NCBI GenBank assembly: GCA_900556625.1
Contig: USPQ01000006.1
Span: 5,700-69,699, forward strand
DNA from: an uncultured Bacteroides sp.
GTDB lineage: Bacteria > Bacteroidota > Bacteroidia > Bacteroidales > Bacteroidaceae
Direction: 5' to 3'
DNA length: 64,000 bases
In this document: piece after piece, positions 24,135 to 31,959 of the stretch
Position numbering within the stretch: position 1 is the stretch's first letter
Layout of the letters: every line of letters begins with the position of its first letter
Program-made: the position numbers and the translations under genes
The notes under the pieces: model-generated
What the model saw: only the letters and a program-made list of their open reading frames with translations
Told to the model about the DNA's origin: nothing
Database searches by the model: none

Positions 24135-25145
24135 ATGAAAGAAAAAGTAAAAGCATTATGGAAGTTGTGTTTCGACGATAGTGATCAGTTCATCGATATG
24201 TACTTCAGACTACGGTATAAGAGTGAAATAAATGTTGTTATTGAAAGCGGGAACGAAGTGATTTCCGCCCTTCAAATGCTTCCTTACCCCATGAGTTTTT
24301 GCGGGAAACAGGTAGCTACTTCTTATATATCCGGCGCCTGCACTCATCCGGACTTTCGGAACAGAGGAGTAATGCGTCAGCTTTTATCACAAGCTTTTGC
24401 CCGAATGCTACCGAACGGGATCTTCTTCAGTACACTGATACCGGCAAATCCGTGGCTATTCGATTATTATGCACGCATAGGATATGCTCCGGTGTTTCAA
24501 TATTCTACGAAAGAAATCATTCTTCCGGAGTTTATTCCTTCCAAAGAAATAAAGGTTGATATCGTGTCCGAATATAAGGAAGAAGTATATTCCTATTTGA
24601 ATAAGAAACTTGCGGAACGCCCTTGTTGCATCCAGCATACAACAGAAGATTTTGAGGTAATTATGGCTGATCTCGCTATCAGTAATGGTATTTTGCTCGT
24701 AGCCAAATTAAATAACGAAATAAACGGAATAGCGATTGTGTATAAAAGAGACGAAAGCGTCATTATCAACGAACTTCTCGTAGAAACTAAAGACGCTGAA
24801 CATAGTTTATTGTTTCATCTCAAACAACATACCGGATGTAATCGTATGATTCAATTATTACCTCCTGACAAAAAGCAGCCTCAACAAGCATTAGGAATGG
24901 CACGCATCATCAATGCAAAAGAAGTTCTACAATTATACGCTGCCACTTTCCCGGAAGATGAAATGCAGATAGAGGTATCAGACAAGCAGTTATCTGTAAA
25001 TAATGGTTATTACTACTTATGCAAAGGAAAATGTATGTATAGCACCGAACGTTTGCCCGGTGCACACATACAAATGAATATCACTGAATTAACTAACAGA
25101 ATCCTCCAACCGTTAAATCCCTATATGAGCCTTATGCTGAATTAA
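24135..25145 (+). CDS. GNAT-family N-acetyltransferase
   Basis: The 336-residue protein has an N-terminal GNAT domain: VVIESGNEVISALQMLPYPM, then the acetyl-CoA loop SGACTHPDFRNRGVMRQLLSQAFARM (R/Q-x-x-G-x-G/A type) and FFSTLIPANPWLFDYYARIGYAPVF. The C-terminal ~150 residues may form a second, degenerate GNAT plus SCP2-like part as in Eis-type enzymes. The substrate is unknown. It borders the PUL on its left, converging on the GH105 gene with an 11-nt gap, and shows no sign of belonging to it. Confidence 0.82.
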   Translation: MKEKVKALWKLCFDDSDQFIDMYFRLRYKSEINVVIESGNEVISALQMLPYPMSFCGKQVATSYISGACTHPDFRNRGVMRQLLSQAFARMLPNGIFFSTLIPANPWLFDYYARIGYAPVFQYSTKEIILPEFIPSKEIKVDIVSEYKEEVYSYLNKKLAERPCCIQHTTEDFEVIMADLAISNGILLVAKLNNEINGIAIVYKRDESVIINELLVETKDAEHSLLFHLKQHTGCNRMIQLLPPDKKQPQQALGMARIINAKEVLQLYAATFPEDEMQIEVSDKQLSVNNGYYYLCKGKCMYSTERLPGAHIQMNITELTNRILQPLNPYMSLMLN

Positions 25146-25156
25146 AAGTGACTATT

Positions 25157-26290
25157 TTATTTATTCAGATAACGTACCCGTTCACAAGCTGCCAACAGAA
25201 ATGCTCCCACTCCAAAATTGGAAGTAGAATTAGCATCTACTACTTGTCCCGGTATAGCCTTTTCGCCGATAGGCTGTACATAACCGATTTTCCCATCAGG
25301 TTGAAGGGCTACTGTTATCAAATATTGCCATGCTTTTTCAACTATCGGCTGATATTCGCCGGCATTCAGGAAACCGTTATTAATTCCCCATTGCAGACCA
25401 TAAGCAAAGAAAGCTGTTCCGCTGGTTTCCGGTCCCGGTGCATGTTGCGGATCAAGCATACTGCGTGTCCAATAACCTTCCGGTTGCTGACAAGCAGCAA
25501 CAGATTTAGCCAATGTACGGAAACGGTCTATATATTCCTGGCGATATTTATCCGTTTTAGGCAAGTCTTTCAGCACCTTTGCCAGTCCGGCTAATACCCA
25601 ACCGTCACCGCGTGCCCAAAAATCTTTTTTACCGTTCACACTTTTATGCTTCGGATATACGTATTTTCCATCCCGATAATAAAGTCCGGCTTCTTCGTCG
25701 TACATAATACTATCGGCATAAACGAGATATTCATGTAATTTCTCCAGGTAAAGTGGATTCTTGGTGATATTATACATCTTTGTCATCACCGGCATTACCA
25801 TATACAGTCCATCGGCCCACCACCAATAATCACGGTTAGGTGTACTCATCTGATACTCCATTACTTCGCGGGCACGGGCTATTTTTTGCGTATCTGGCTC
25901 CAAATTATATAAATCAGCATAGGTTTGAAAACAAATCTGATAATCTCCGAAAAGCACATAGTCGTCACTTTCTCCATAGCTGTATTTCCAGCAGGTTTTA
26001 TCGTCCGACTTAGCTCCTTTCCATTGATTATGCTCAGCCCACTCTTTCGAATATTCCAGATATTCCGGTTTCTTTGTCAAGAAATAAACTTCCATATTCC
26101 CGGTATGATAGGCGGCATTATCCCAGAAGGACCGACCATGTTCCGGATGATTCATCTGCCAATAGCCATTCACTTTATGAATCATCTCTATCACTTCTCC
26201 CGAAGAACCGGTTTTCTTTTCCGCACAACCTGTACATATTGTACTTCCCAAAAGGAAAGCCGAAAAAAGAGTTACATATAAATTCTTCAT
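25157..26290 (-). CDS. GH105/GH88-type unsaturated uronyl hydrolase, lipoprotein
   Basis: This 377-residue (alpha/alpha)6-barrel enzyme has a lipobox signal (STICTGC, Cys22) and the YesR/YteR-type motif RDYWWWADGLYMVMPVM with the likely catalytic Asp160. Further family blocks are FWARGDGWVLAGLAKVL and PETSGTAFFAYGLQWGI. Family members add water to the 4,5-double bond that a polysaccharide lyase leaves on a uronic acid. It is the last gene of the left PUL block, 4 nt after the BNR_4 gene, so the two probably act in sequence. Unsaturated glucuronyl or galacturonyl cannot be separated by eye; the PUL context favours glucuronyl. Confidence 0.85.
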   Translation of the reverse strand: MKNLYVTLFSAFLLGSTICTGCAEKKTGSSGEVIEMIHKVNGYWQMNHPEHGRSFWDNAAYHTGNMEVYFLTKKPEYLEYSKEWAEHNQWKGAKSDDKTCWKYSYGESDDYVLFGDYQICFQTYADLYNLEPDTQKIARAREVMEYQMSTPNRDYWWWADGLYMVMPVMTKMYNITKNPLYLEKLHEYLVYADSIMYDEEAGLYYRDGKYVYPKHKSVNGKKDFWARGDGWVLAGLAKVLKDLPKTDKYRQEYIDRFRTLAKSVAACQQPEGYWTRSMLDPQHAPGPETSGTAFFAYGLQWGINNGFLNAGEYQPIVEKAWQYLITVALQPDGKIGYVQPIGEKAIPGQVVDANSTSNFGVGAFLLAACERVRYLNK

Positions 26291-26294
26291 ATTT

Positions 26295-27596
26295 TTATTT
26301 TTTTGTATTCATATCCATTTCCAACACATATACCATTTGAGGTTCAATCTCGGCCATACGTTCGCCGTCCCCCTGACGAGTGTGTTGTACAAAGAGATGT
26401 AGTTTCCGTTGTTTCTTCCAAAGCTCCGTATCATGTGAAGGTTCCCAGGCATCCACCGAGAAATCTGTTAGATCCGTTATCGTCCATTGACTGATAGCAA
26501 GATCAGTAGCGTGAGCTATTGAAACACAACTTCCCCGTTCTTCGTCACGAAAGATGTAGAAAACTTCCCCTCCCCCTACAACAATACGCGGACGAGCAAT
26601 AGGAATCATTTTCGTACCGCCGCCTTTCAATGTGAAAGGTGTTTTCCGATCGGTTACCTGACGATGATGCCATACCTTCCCATCATTCCAGACAATGCGA
26701 TATTGAGGTATATTACTGTCAGGGTCCCTCCAATAAGTAGCTATATAAGGATTTCCTCCAGCATCGGCACTCATACTGGTCTGATTGATTAACTCACTAT
26801 TTTGGGGTAGCCGACAAGCGTATTCCGCATTCGACAACTTAATCGGAAGTTCGTATTGTTCTCCGCTTGATTTATACCATGTCACACCATTATCAAATGA
26901 ACGGGCATAACAGATATCGTGGTTTGTCTCCACTTGCCAAGTTTCACGCCATACCCAGGAAAGGTGAATCGTTCCTTGCTCGTCAACATATAGCTGCCAA
27001 TAAGCATTCCGCTTATTTTCTCCGTCTATTAAGACATCTTGAACACGGCTCCACTTATGTTCTTTCAATGAATAATGGTTCATTACCAAATTACCACGTC
27101 CGGAAGAACCGGAACGGTAAACAAACAATAAATCTCCATCGGACAAAGAGTAAAATTCCGGATAAGTAACATTGCCTTCATCTACTCCGGTCATTGGCAT
27201 TTTCTCTCCCAATTCCAAAGAAGTGGGAGCAATGCTCCGGCAGTAATTCAGTTTGTGCCCGTGATGATCAAACGAAATATGCAAATACCCTTCTCCATCT
27301 ATTATCATACTGATGATATTATGAGCATCTTTCACATTTCCACGATATTGTGTACGGTGCAATGTCCACAGTTCCGAATTCAGTTTACGTTTTCCCAATA
27401 CAAGATAACCTTCAGCATCATAATAGCTGATATACTGCTCATCACCGTGAGTTATCAGGGAGTTGTTACGGAATACCGTAGTATTGACCGAAGTACAACT
27501 ATATCCCTTCCCCACTTCAACCAAATGTTGAGGGTAACATAGTACAGGAATAAACATGATTCCGCAAAGTAGTAGCAATATTCGCCTCATGTTCAT
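26295..27596 (-). CDS. BNR_4 beta-propeller enzyme (candidate PL27-like lyase or GH145-like rhamnosidase)
   Basis: The 433-residue protein has a signal peptide (MNMRRILLLLCGIMFIPVLCYPQ) and a single seven-bladed propeller-like domain of the BNR_4 type: LITHGDEQYISYYDAEGYLVLGKR, HNIISMIIDGEGYLHISFDHHGHKLNYCRS, WQLYVDEQGTIHLSWVWRE, MSADAGGNPYIATYWRDPDS. This fold is known from ulvan lyases and from the rhamnose-capping enzymes of arabinogalactan degradation (PL27 lyase, GH145 rhamnosidase). The His-rich FDHHGH loop could be catalytic. The adjacent GH105 gene favours a lyase. The class is inferred; the exact family cannot be set without alignment. Confidence 0.65.
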   Translation of the reverse strand: MNMRRILLLLCGIMFIPVLCYPQHLVEVGKGYSCTSVNTTVFRNNSLITHGDEQYISYYDAEGYLVLGKRKLNSELWTLHRTQYRGNVKDAHNIISMIIDGEGYLHISFDHHGHKLNYCRSIAPTSLELGEKMPMTGVDEGNVTYPEFYSLSDGDLLFVYRSGSSGRGNLVMNHYSLKEHKWSRVQDVLIDGENKRNAYWQLYVDEQGTIHLSWVWRETWQVETNHDICYARSFDNGVTWYKSSGEQYELPIKLSNAEYACRLPQNSELINQTSMSADAGGNPYIATYWRDPDSNIPQYRIVWNDGKVWHHRQVTDRKTPFTLKGGGTKMIPIARPRIVVGGGEVFYIFRDEERGSCVSIAHATDLAISQWTITDLTDFSVDAWEPSHDTELWKKQRKLHLFVQHTRQGDGERMAEIEPQMVYVLEMDMNTKK

Positions 27597-27605
27597 TCTT
27601 CTTTT

Positions 27606-28628
27606 TTATTTATCAAAAATAGAAAAGTCCCATTTCTCATGCCAGGGAATTGTAATTTTCCCGTCTTTTATCAATACAGGCAACCAGACATAGCGAGAAT
27701 CCTCCAAATCTTTCTTTTTCCAACGGTCAAACATAGCGATGTATGCATCCTTCTTGCCAATAACAGGCTGAACGTATGTGCTTTGTGCATAGAATGTCTT
27801 GTCCGCATCCGGCCCCGTGCAAGGATTACCGATTGTTTTCCACGTACCCATGATAGAATCCGCAACCGCAATCTCCGCTACATTCGGATCCCAGCCTGTA
27901 CAACCGGAACTCAACATATAGTATTTACCATCATATTTAAAGACAGCAGGAGCTTCACGGGATTCTTTCACAAAATTACGTGTAAAACGTCCGCTCGGTT
28001 TCAGATAGTCGTCAGTCAGCAAGCTGATATACATTGTAGCATTGTTCTCCGAAGAGTAGAATTGATAAGCACGGCCATCATCATCCACAAAAACGGTCTG
28101 GTCGCGACTCATCGCATTGTTAGGGCGGAAACTTCCCTGATAAATAAATGGCCCGACAGGAGAATCGGAAACAGCAACTCCGGCACAAGCCTTGCTGTAA
28201 TCGGCACTTTCCACATGTGCCCACATCACAAATTTACCTGTCTTTTTATTATAAACCACTTTTGGGCGTTCCAAGACTTTGGACGGATGCAGATCGTGAT
28301 CCGGGTCATTTTTAACAGCCGGAAGCACAATACCTTCAAATTTCCAGTTCAGTAAGTCCTTGGAAGAGTAGCAACCTACTCCAGTCACATCCGTACGATA
28401 ACATTCCCACGTAGCCCATTCGGGCAGAACGGTTTTTCCTTTCTTATATTCACCATACCAATAGTAAGTGCCATTGTGATAAAGAAGCCCGCCACCATGA
28501 GCATTGATCGGATTTCCATCCGTATCTTTCCATACTTCGCCGGGAATAAACTCCGTATTCTCCTGAGCCTGTACGGCCACAGGTAATAAGCCTACGCAAA
28601 TTACAAATAGTAATAATAGTTTAGCCAT
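27606..28628 (-). CDS. GH43_24-type exo-beta-1,3-galactanase-like enzyme
   Basis: The 340-residue secreted enzyme (signal peptide MAKLLLLFVICVGLLPVAVQAQ) is a five-bladed GH43 propeller. It shows NAHGGGLLYHNGTYYWYGEYK, ERPKVVYNKKTGKFVMWAHVE, SRDQTVFVDDDGRAYQFYSSENN, REAPAVFKYDGKYYMLSSGCTGWDPN (general acid Glu), and DKTFYAQSTYVQPV with Gln282. In the exo-beta-1,3-galactanase branch of GH43 a Gln replaces the usual Asp base, as here. It closely resembles the C-terminal half of the fusion at 30036-31943. Gaps to both neighbours are short. The likely role is release of galactose (with side chains) from the beta-1,3-galactan backbone. Confidence 0.82.
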   Translation of the reverse strand: MAKLLLLFVICVGLLPVAVQAQENTEFIPGEVWKDTDGNPINAHGGGLLYHNGTYYWYGEYKKGKTVLPEWATWECYRTDVTGVGCYSSKDLLNWKFEGIVLPAVKNDPDHDLHPSKVLERPKVVYNKKTGKFVMWAHVESADYSKACAGVAVSDSPVGPFIYQGSFRPNNAMSRDQTVFVDDDGRAYQFYSSENNATMYISLLTDDYLKPSGRFTRNFVKESREAPAVFKYDGKYYMLSSGCTGWDPNVAEIAVADSIMGTWKTIGNPCTGPDADKTFYAQSTYVQPVIGKKDAYIAMFDRWKKKDLEDSRYVWLPVLIKDGKITIPWHEKWDFSIFDK

Positions 28629-28655
28629 ATATCAATCTCTGTTAGTTAGTTTATT

Positions 28656-29912
28656 TTAATGAAAAGCATGATCTTTCGGAAAGTCCTTTCCTTCCCAAGC
28701 CTTTTTACTGGTCCAATCTTCAGCAGGAGATGTCCAGAATGTATGGTCGGCGGGAAGTCCGAGCGGCAGGAAAGCAAGTGATGCCATATATAGACTGCCA
28801 TTGTTCGTATACCAGTCGGAAATATTCGGCTGCTTGCCATTGAATCCTAAAGTTAAAAATCCCTTTTCATTGAAGTTACGGTCATCACCAAACATTCTTT
28901 TAATAACTGCCGTCATAGCTGCACGAACTTGTCCATCCGGTAATTCCTTGGGCAGCCATCCTCTCCATGCCAATAAAGCTAAAGGCTGCAAAGTTCCTGT
29001 ACGATAAGTGATAGAACGACCGAAAACCGGAAGCGCCCCTTCCGGAGAGATAAACCGTTCCAAAATCATTCCGAAACGCTGCATCCGTTTCTTTGCACGG
29101 TTATAGTCACAATCCGGTGCGTTCCAAATCTTACTTTTACCAGCATTTGTCATGATTTCCAAAGGTTCTATATACATCGGATGCAAAACAAAACTATTAT
29201 AATAGTCAAAAGCAAAACCCGGACCATCGGAGTACCAACCATCGCCTACGTACCACTCTTCTACTTTACGCAAAGCGGAAACTATGCGGTAAGTATCACT
29301 TGGAGCGCCTGCTTTACGCAAGAATGCTTCGACCGTAGCAGAAAACAACAACCAATTTGTGTAAGGCGGATCTACTCGGCGAAGTTGTGTAAACTCAGCT
29401 ATATAACGTTGTTTCGTAACACTATCTAAAGGAATCCATAAAGCATCATAGCCTCTTATAAAACTCTCTGCAATATAGGCTGCGTCAACCAACGTTTGCC
29501 CTTCTTTTCTCCACAAAAGATAATCGGGACTTTCGGGGTCAACAGCCTGTACGTAACTTTTCAAAGCCCATTCACGCAATTGTTTTCGTTGAATGCTTTC
29601 TGCCGTATCATCGTCCGGCAAAGAAATCCAAGGAGCTAACCCAGCCATTAATCGACCAAAGCACTCCATATAGGTTACTTTCTTGTTTCGCCCATCCCAT
29701 GTAGGACTGACTTCTACCAGCATATTCTGTTGCAGCTTCCCTTCACTCAGATTACTAAGTACCGGAGCAGCCATTCGGTACAACACCCCCGCCCATAATT
29801 CACGGTCAGTCGGTTCCTTTACTTGTTTCTTCTTTTTTGCCAATAAGTCCTGTGACGGAATCAGCAAGATTGCGATCAGCAATAGTAATGTACAATGTTT
29901 ATTCAATCTCAT
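28656..29912 (-). CDS. DUF2264 protein, GH154-like candidate beta-glucuronidase
   Basis: The 418-residue protein has a signal peptide (MRLNKHCTLLLLIAILLIPSQDLLA) and a DUF2264 alpha/alpha-barrel: MECFGRLMAGLAPWISL, WLLFSATVEAFLRKAG, VGDGWYSDGPGFAFDYYNSFVLHPMY and EGALPVFGRSITYRTGTLQPLALL. As I recall it, the CAZy family GH154 of arabinogalactan exo-beta-glucuronidases belongs to this family; the assignment here is by resemblance and context. The start at 29912 follows a TATCTTTG element; the in-frame TTG at 29939 is inside it. It is the first gene of a second transcription unit in the left block. Confidence 0.65.
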   Translation of the reverse strand: MRLNKHCTLLLLIAILLIPSQDLLAKKKKQVKEPTDRELWAGVLYRMAAPVLSNLSEGKLQQNMLVEVSPTWDGRNKKVTYMECFGRLMAGLAPWISLPDDDTAESIQRKQLREWALKSYVQAVDPESPDYLLWRKEGQTLVDAAYIAESFIRGYDALWIPLDSVTKQRYIAEFTQLRRVDPPYTNWLLFSATVEAFLRKAGAPSDTYRIVSALRKVEEWYVGDGWYSDGPGFAFDYYNSFVLHPMYIEPLEIMTNAGKSKIWNAPDCDYNRAKKRMQRFGMILERFISPEGALPVFGRSITYRTGTLQPLALLAWRGWLPKELPDGQVRAAMTAVIKRMFGDDRNFNEKGFLTLGFNGKQPNISDWYTNNGSLYMASLAFLPLGLPADHTFWTSPAEDWTSKKAWEGKDFPKDHAFH

Positions 29913-29936
29913 GATATTATTTAGGATTTTCGTACG

Positions 29937-29989
29937 CAAAGATACTTTATACTCATAAGAGTAAGGTTCAATTTTATATCAAAAAAGGG
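29937..29989 (-). promoter_or_regulatory. Promoter and candidate HTCS site ahead of the DUF2264 gene
   Basis: The minus strand has TATCTTTG at 29937-29944. A palindrome TACTC-ATAA-GAGTA lies at 29950-29963. The plus strand at 29970-29989 reads AATTTTATATCAAAAAAGGG, a weaker version of the motif at the GH35 and SusC promoters; its distance to the -7 element (25 nt) and orientation match the GH35 promoter. Confidence 0.5.
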
Positions 29990-30035
29990 ATACAAAACAA
30001 CCATTTTTCATACAAAAGCTGTAATATATGCGAGT

Positions 30036-31943
30036 TTAATCAGGTTTCCACCTATCCACCCATTCTATAAAAGGTATTCCTTTCTCATCAAACCGGACAG
30101 GTAGCCAAATGTAACGAGAGTCAGCCAAACTTTCCGGCCTCCAACTATCTGCCATAAAAATAAATTGTTTTTCAGTCCCTTGCAAAGGGAGCACATACGT
30201 GCTCTGCCCTCCGAAAGTTTTATCCGCATTCTCTCCGACACAAGGATTTGGTAGTTGTTTCCATTCCCCTAAAATCGAAGTAGCAGTCAACAAACGAGCT
30301 TTATTAGGTTCCCAACCCGTACAGCCGGAAGTTATCATCCAGTAGATTCCGTCTTTTTTAAAAATAGCAGGAGCTTCATTATGTCCACCTGGAAAAATAC
30401 GTATATACTTGCCTGTATGACTAAGATAATCATCAGACAATTCTGCAATCTGCAATGTCAGATTGTCTTCCGAAGAATAAATATGATAAGCTTTTCCATC
30501 ATCATCCACAAACAAAGTCATATCACGGGACATTTGTCCTCCTTCCAAATCTCTTTTCACAAACATTCCCTTTTCAACTGCATCATACCATTCCGGAGTC
30601 CACCATTTTTCATATTCTGAAAGATTCCATTTGATCCGTTTCTCTTTCTTCGTCATATTCAATGGATAGATACTCGAATTTACACGAGCCGAACGAATAA
30701 AACAATAAGGTCCAGTTGGTGAGTCACTGACAGCGACGGCAGCACGGGCCGGTCCATACCCCCGGCCTTTCAATTCCAGATGAAACCACATTACGAATTT
30801 TCCGGTCTGCTTATTATAAATAACTTTCGGGCGTTCCATGATGCACCCTTTTTCAATATCACTTCCTTTTGCTTCAGATATGGGTAACACCACTCCTTCA
30901 TAGTTCCAGTTCAACAAATCAGTAGATGAATAACAATTGATCCCTTTTTCGGTCACAAAGCCCGATTCGGGGCGATGTTCACCGAACCAATAATATTTTC
31001 CTTCATGATACAAAACGCCTCCACCATGAGCATTAATCACATTTCCCTCCGTATCTCTCCAAACCTTACCAGAAACAATTTTTTTCTCTTTCTGATAAAC
31101 CCGCACATAATCTATTTCATACTTCATCGGCAAAGCACTCTCATCAATCGGACCACCATTGATACCACCAATAGCCAAATTCAACAAAAGATATTGCGGT
31201 TTCGTAAAAGGATTCGTCCTCTTGCCGATACTTCCGTTTACAGTATCCTTTAAAGGAATCTCATTCAACAGTTCATCATCCAAATAGAGTTTGATAACTT
31301 CTTCATCCCAATCCATCCGCCAAATGTGAAATTTGGAAGCCCATTCCGGATCTTTCTCCGTAAAATGGATATAGGGTGTGGCCTTACTATTCCATTTAGC
31401 CCCCCATTGCTTGTCCGTGCCCCACGCAGCATTTGCCAAAATATGAGGAACTCCTTTGATTTGGTAATATTCCATAATATCTATCTCTCCACATGAAGGC
31501 CACTCCATATTACTACCCAATGTCCAAATAGCCGGCCATGCACCTTTCGCCACCGGTATGCGGGCACGTACTTCAAAACGCCCATAGAGAAACTCCTTCT
31601 TTCCGGCAGTCGTCACCGATGAAGAAGTATATTCTATAAATTCCCGTTCTTTACGCCAATCGTTACTACCGGGTATGTAAAGAGGATTCTGACGATTCCG
31701 CTCTTTCCGAGCTTCGATGACAAGGAAGCCTCCTTTACAAACTGCATTGTCCGGCTGATACCATTGAGCCTCCTCATTGCGGACATAACCCTGTTCATAG
31801 TTCCATACGGAAGGGGATAATCTCCCCTCCGTATTAAACTCATCGCTCCAGACCAGCCTCCAATCGTCATTCCGCGCAGTTGCGAGCAAAGGCAAGGTCG
31901 TCAGTAACAGCAATATAACTGAATAATTTTTCAAATATACCAT
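30036..31943 (-). CDS. GH16-GH43_24 fusion, endo/exo beta-1,3-galactanase candidate
   Basis: The 635-residue secreted protein has a signal peptide, then a GH16 domain (~25-285) with catalytic block CGEIDIMEYY (Glu153, Glu158), AWPAIWTLGS, and the closing YEIDYVRVYQ. Directly after comes a GH43_24-type domain (~290-635): VWRDTEGNVINAHGGGVLYHEGKYYW, MERPKVIYNKQTGKFVMWFHLE, SRDMTLFVDDDGKAYHIYSSED, NEAPAIFKKDGIYWMITSGCTGWEPN, DKTFGGQSTYV with Gln580 at the base position. GH16 would cut within a beta-1,3-glycan and GH43_24 trim it from the end. The joining segment is only a few residues, so the domains are close. No frameshift is seen at the junction. It follows the surface GH16 gene by 16 nt. Confidence 0.85.
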   Translation of the reverse strand: MVYLKNYSVILLLLTTLPLLATARNDDWRLVWSDEFNTEGRLSPSVWNYEQGYVRNEEAQWYQPDNAVCKGGFLVIEARKERNRQNPLYIPGSNDWRKEREFIEYTSSSVTTAGKKEFLYGRFEVRARIPVAKGAWPAIWTLGSNMEWPSCGEIDIMEYYQIKGVPHILANAAWGTDKQWGAKWNSKATPYIHFTEKDPEWASKFHIWRMDWDEEVIKLYLDDELLNEIPLKDTVNGSIGKRTNPFTKPQYLLLNLAIGGINGGPIDESALPMKYEIDYVRVYQKEKKIVSGKVWRDTEGNVINAHGGGVLYHEGKYYWFGEHRPESGFVTEKGINCYSSTDLLNWNYEGVVLPISEAKGSDIEKGCIMERPKVIYNKQTGKFVMWFHLELKGRGYGPARAAVAVSDSPTGPYCFIRSARVNSSIYPLNMTKKEKRIKWNLSEYEKWWTPEWYDAVEKGMFVKRDLEGGQMSRDMTLFVDDDGKAYHIYSSEDNLTLQIAELSDDYLSHTGKYIRIFPGGHNEAPAIFKKDGIYWMITSGCTGWEPNKARLLTATSILGEWKQLPNPCVGENADKTFGGQSTYVLPLQGTEKQFIFMADSWRPESLADSRYIWLPVRFDEKGIPFIEWVDRWKPD

Positions 31944-31959
31944 TGCTTAATCCTATCGT

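Noticed and set aside
30036..31943. GH16-GH43 protein as an assembly or frameshift artefact
   Set aside because: Both domains are complete and the frame and spacing at the junction are clean, with no duplicated or missing sequence visible.
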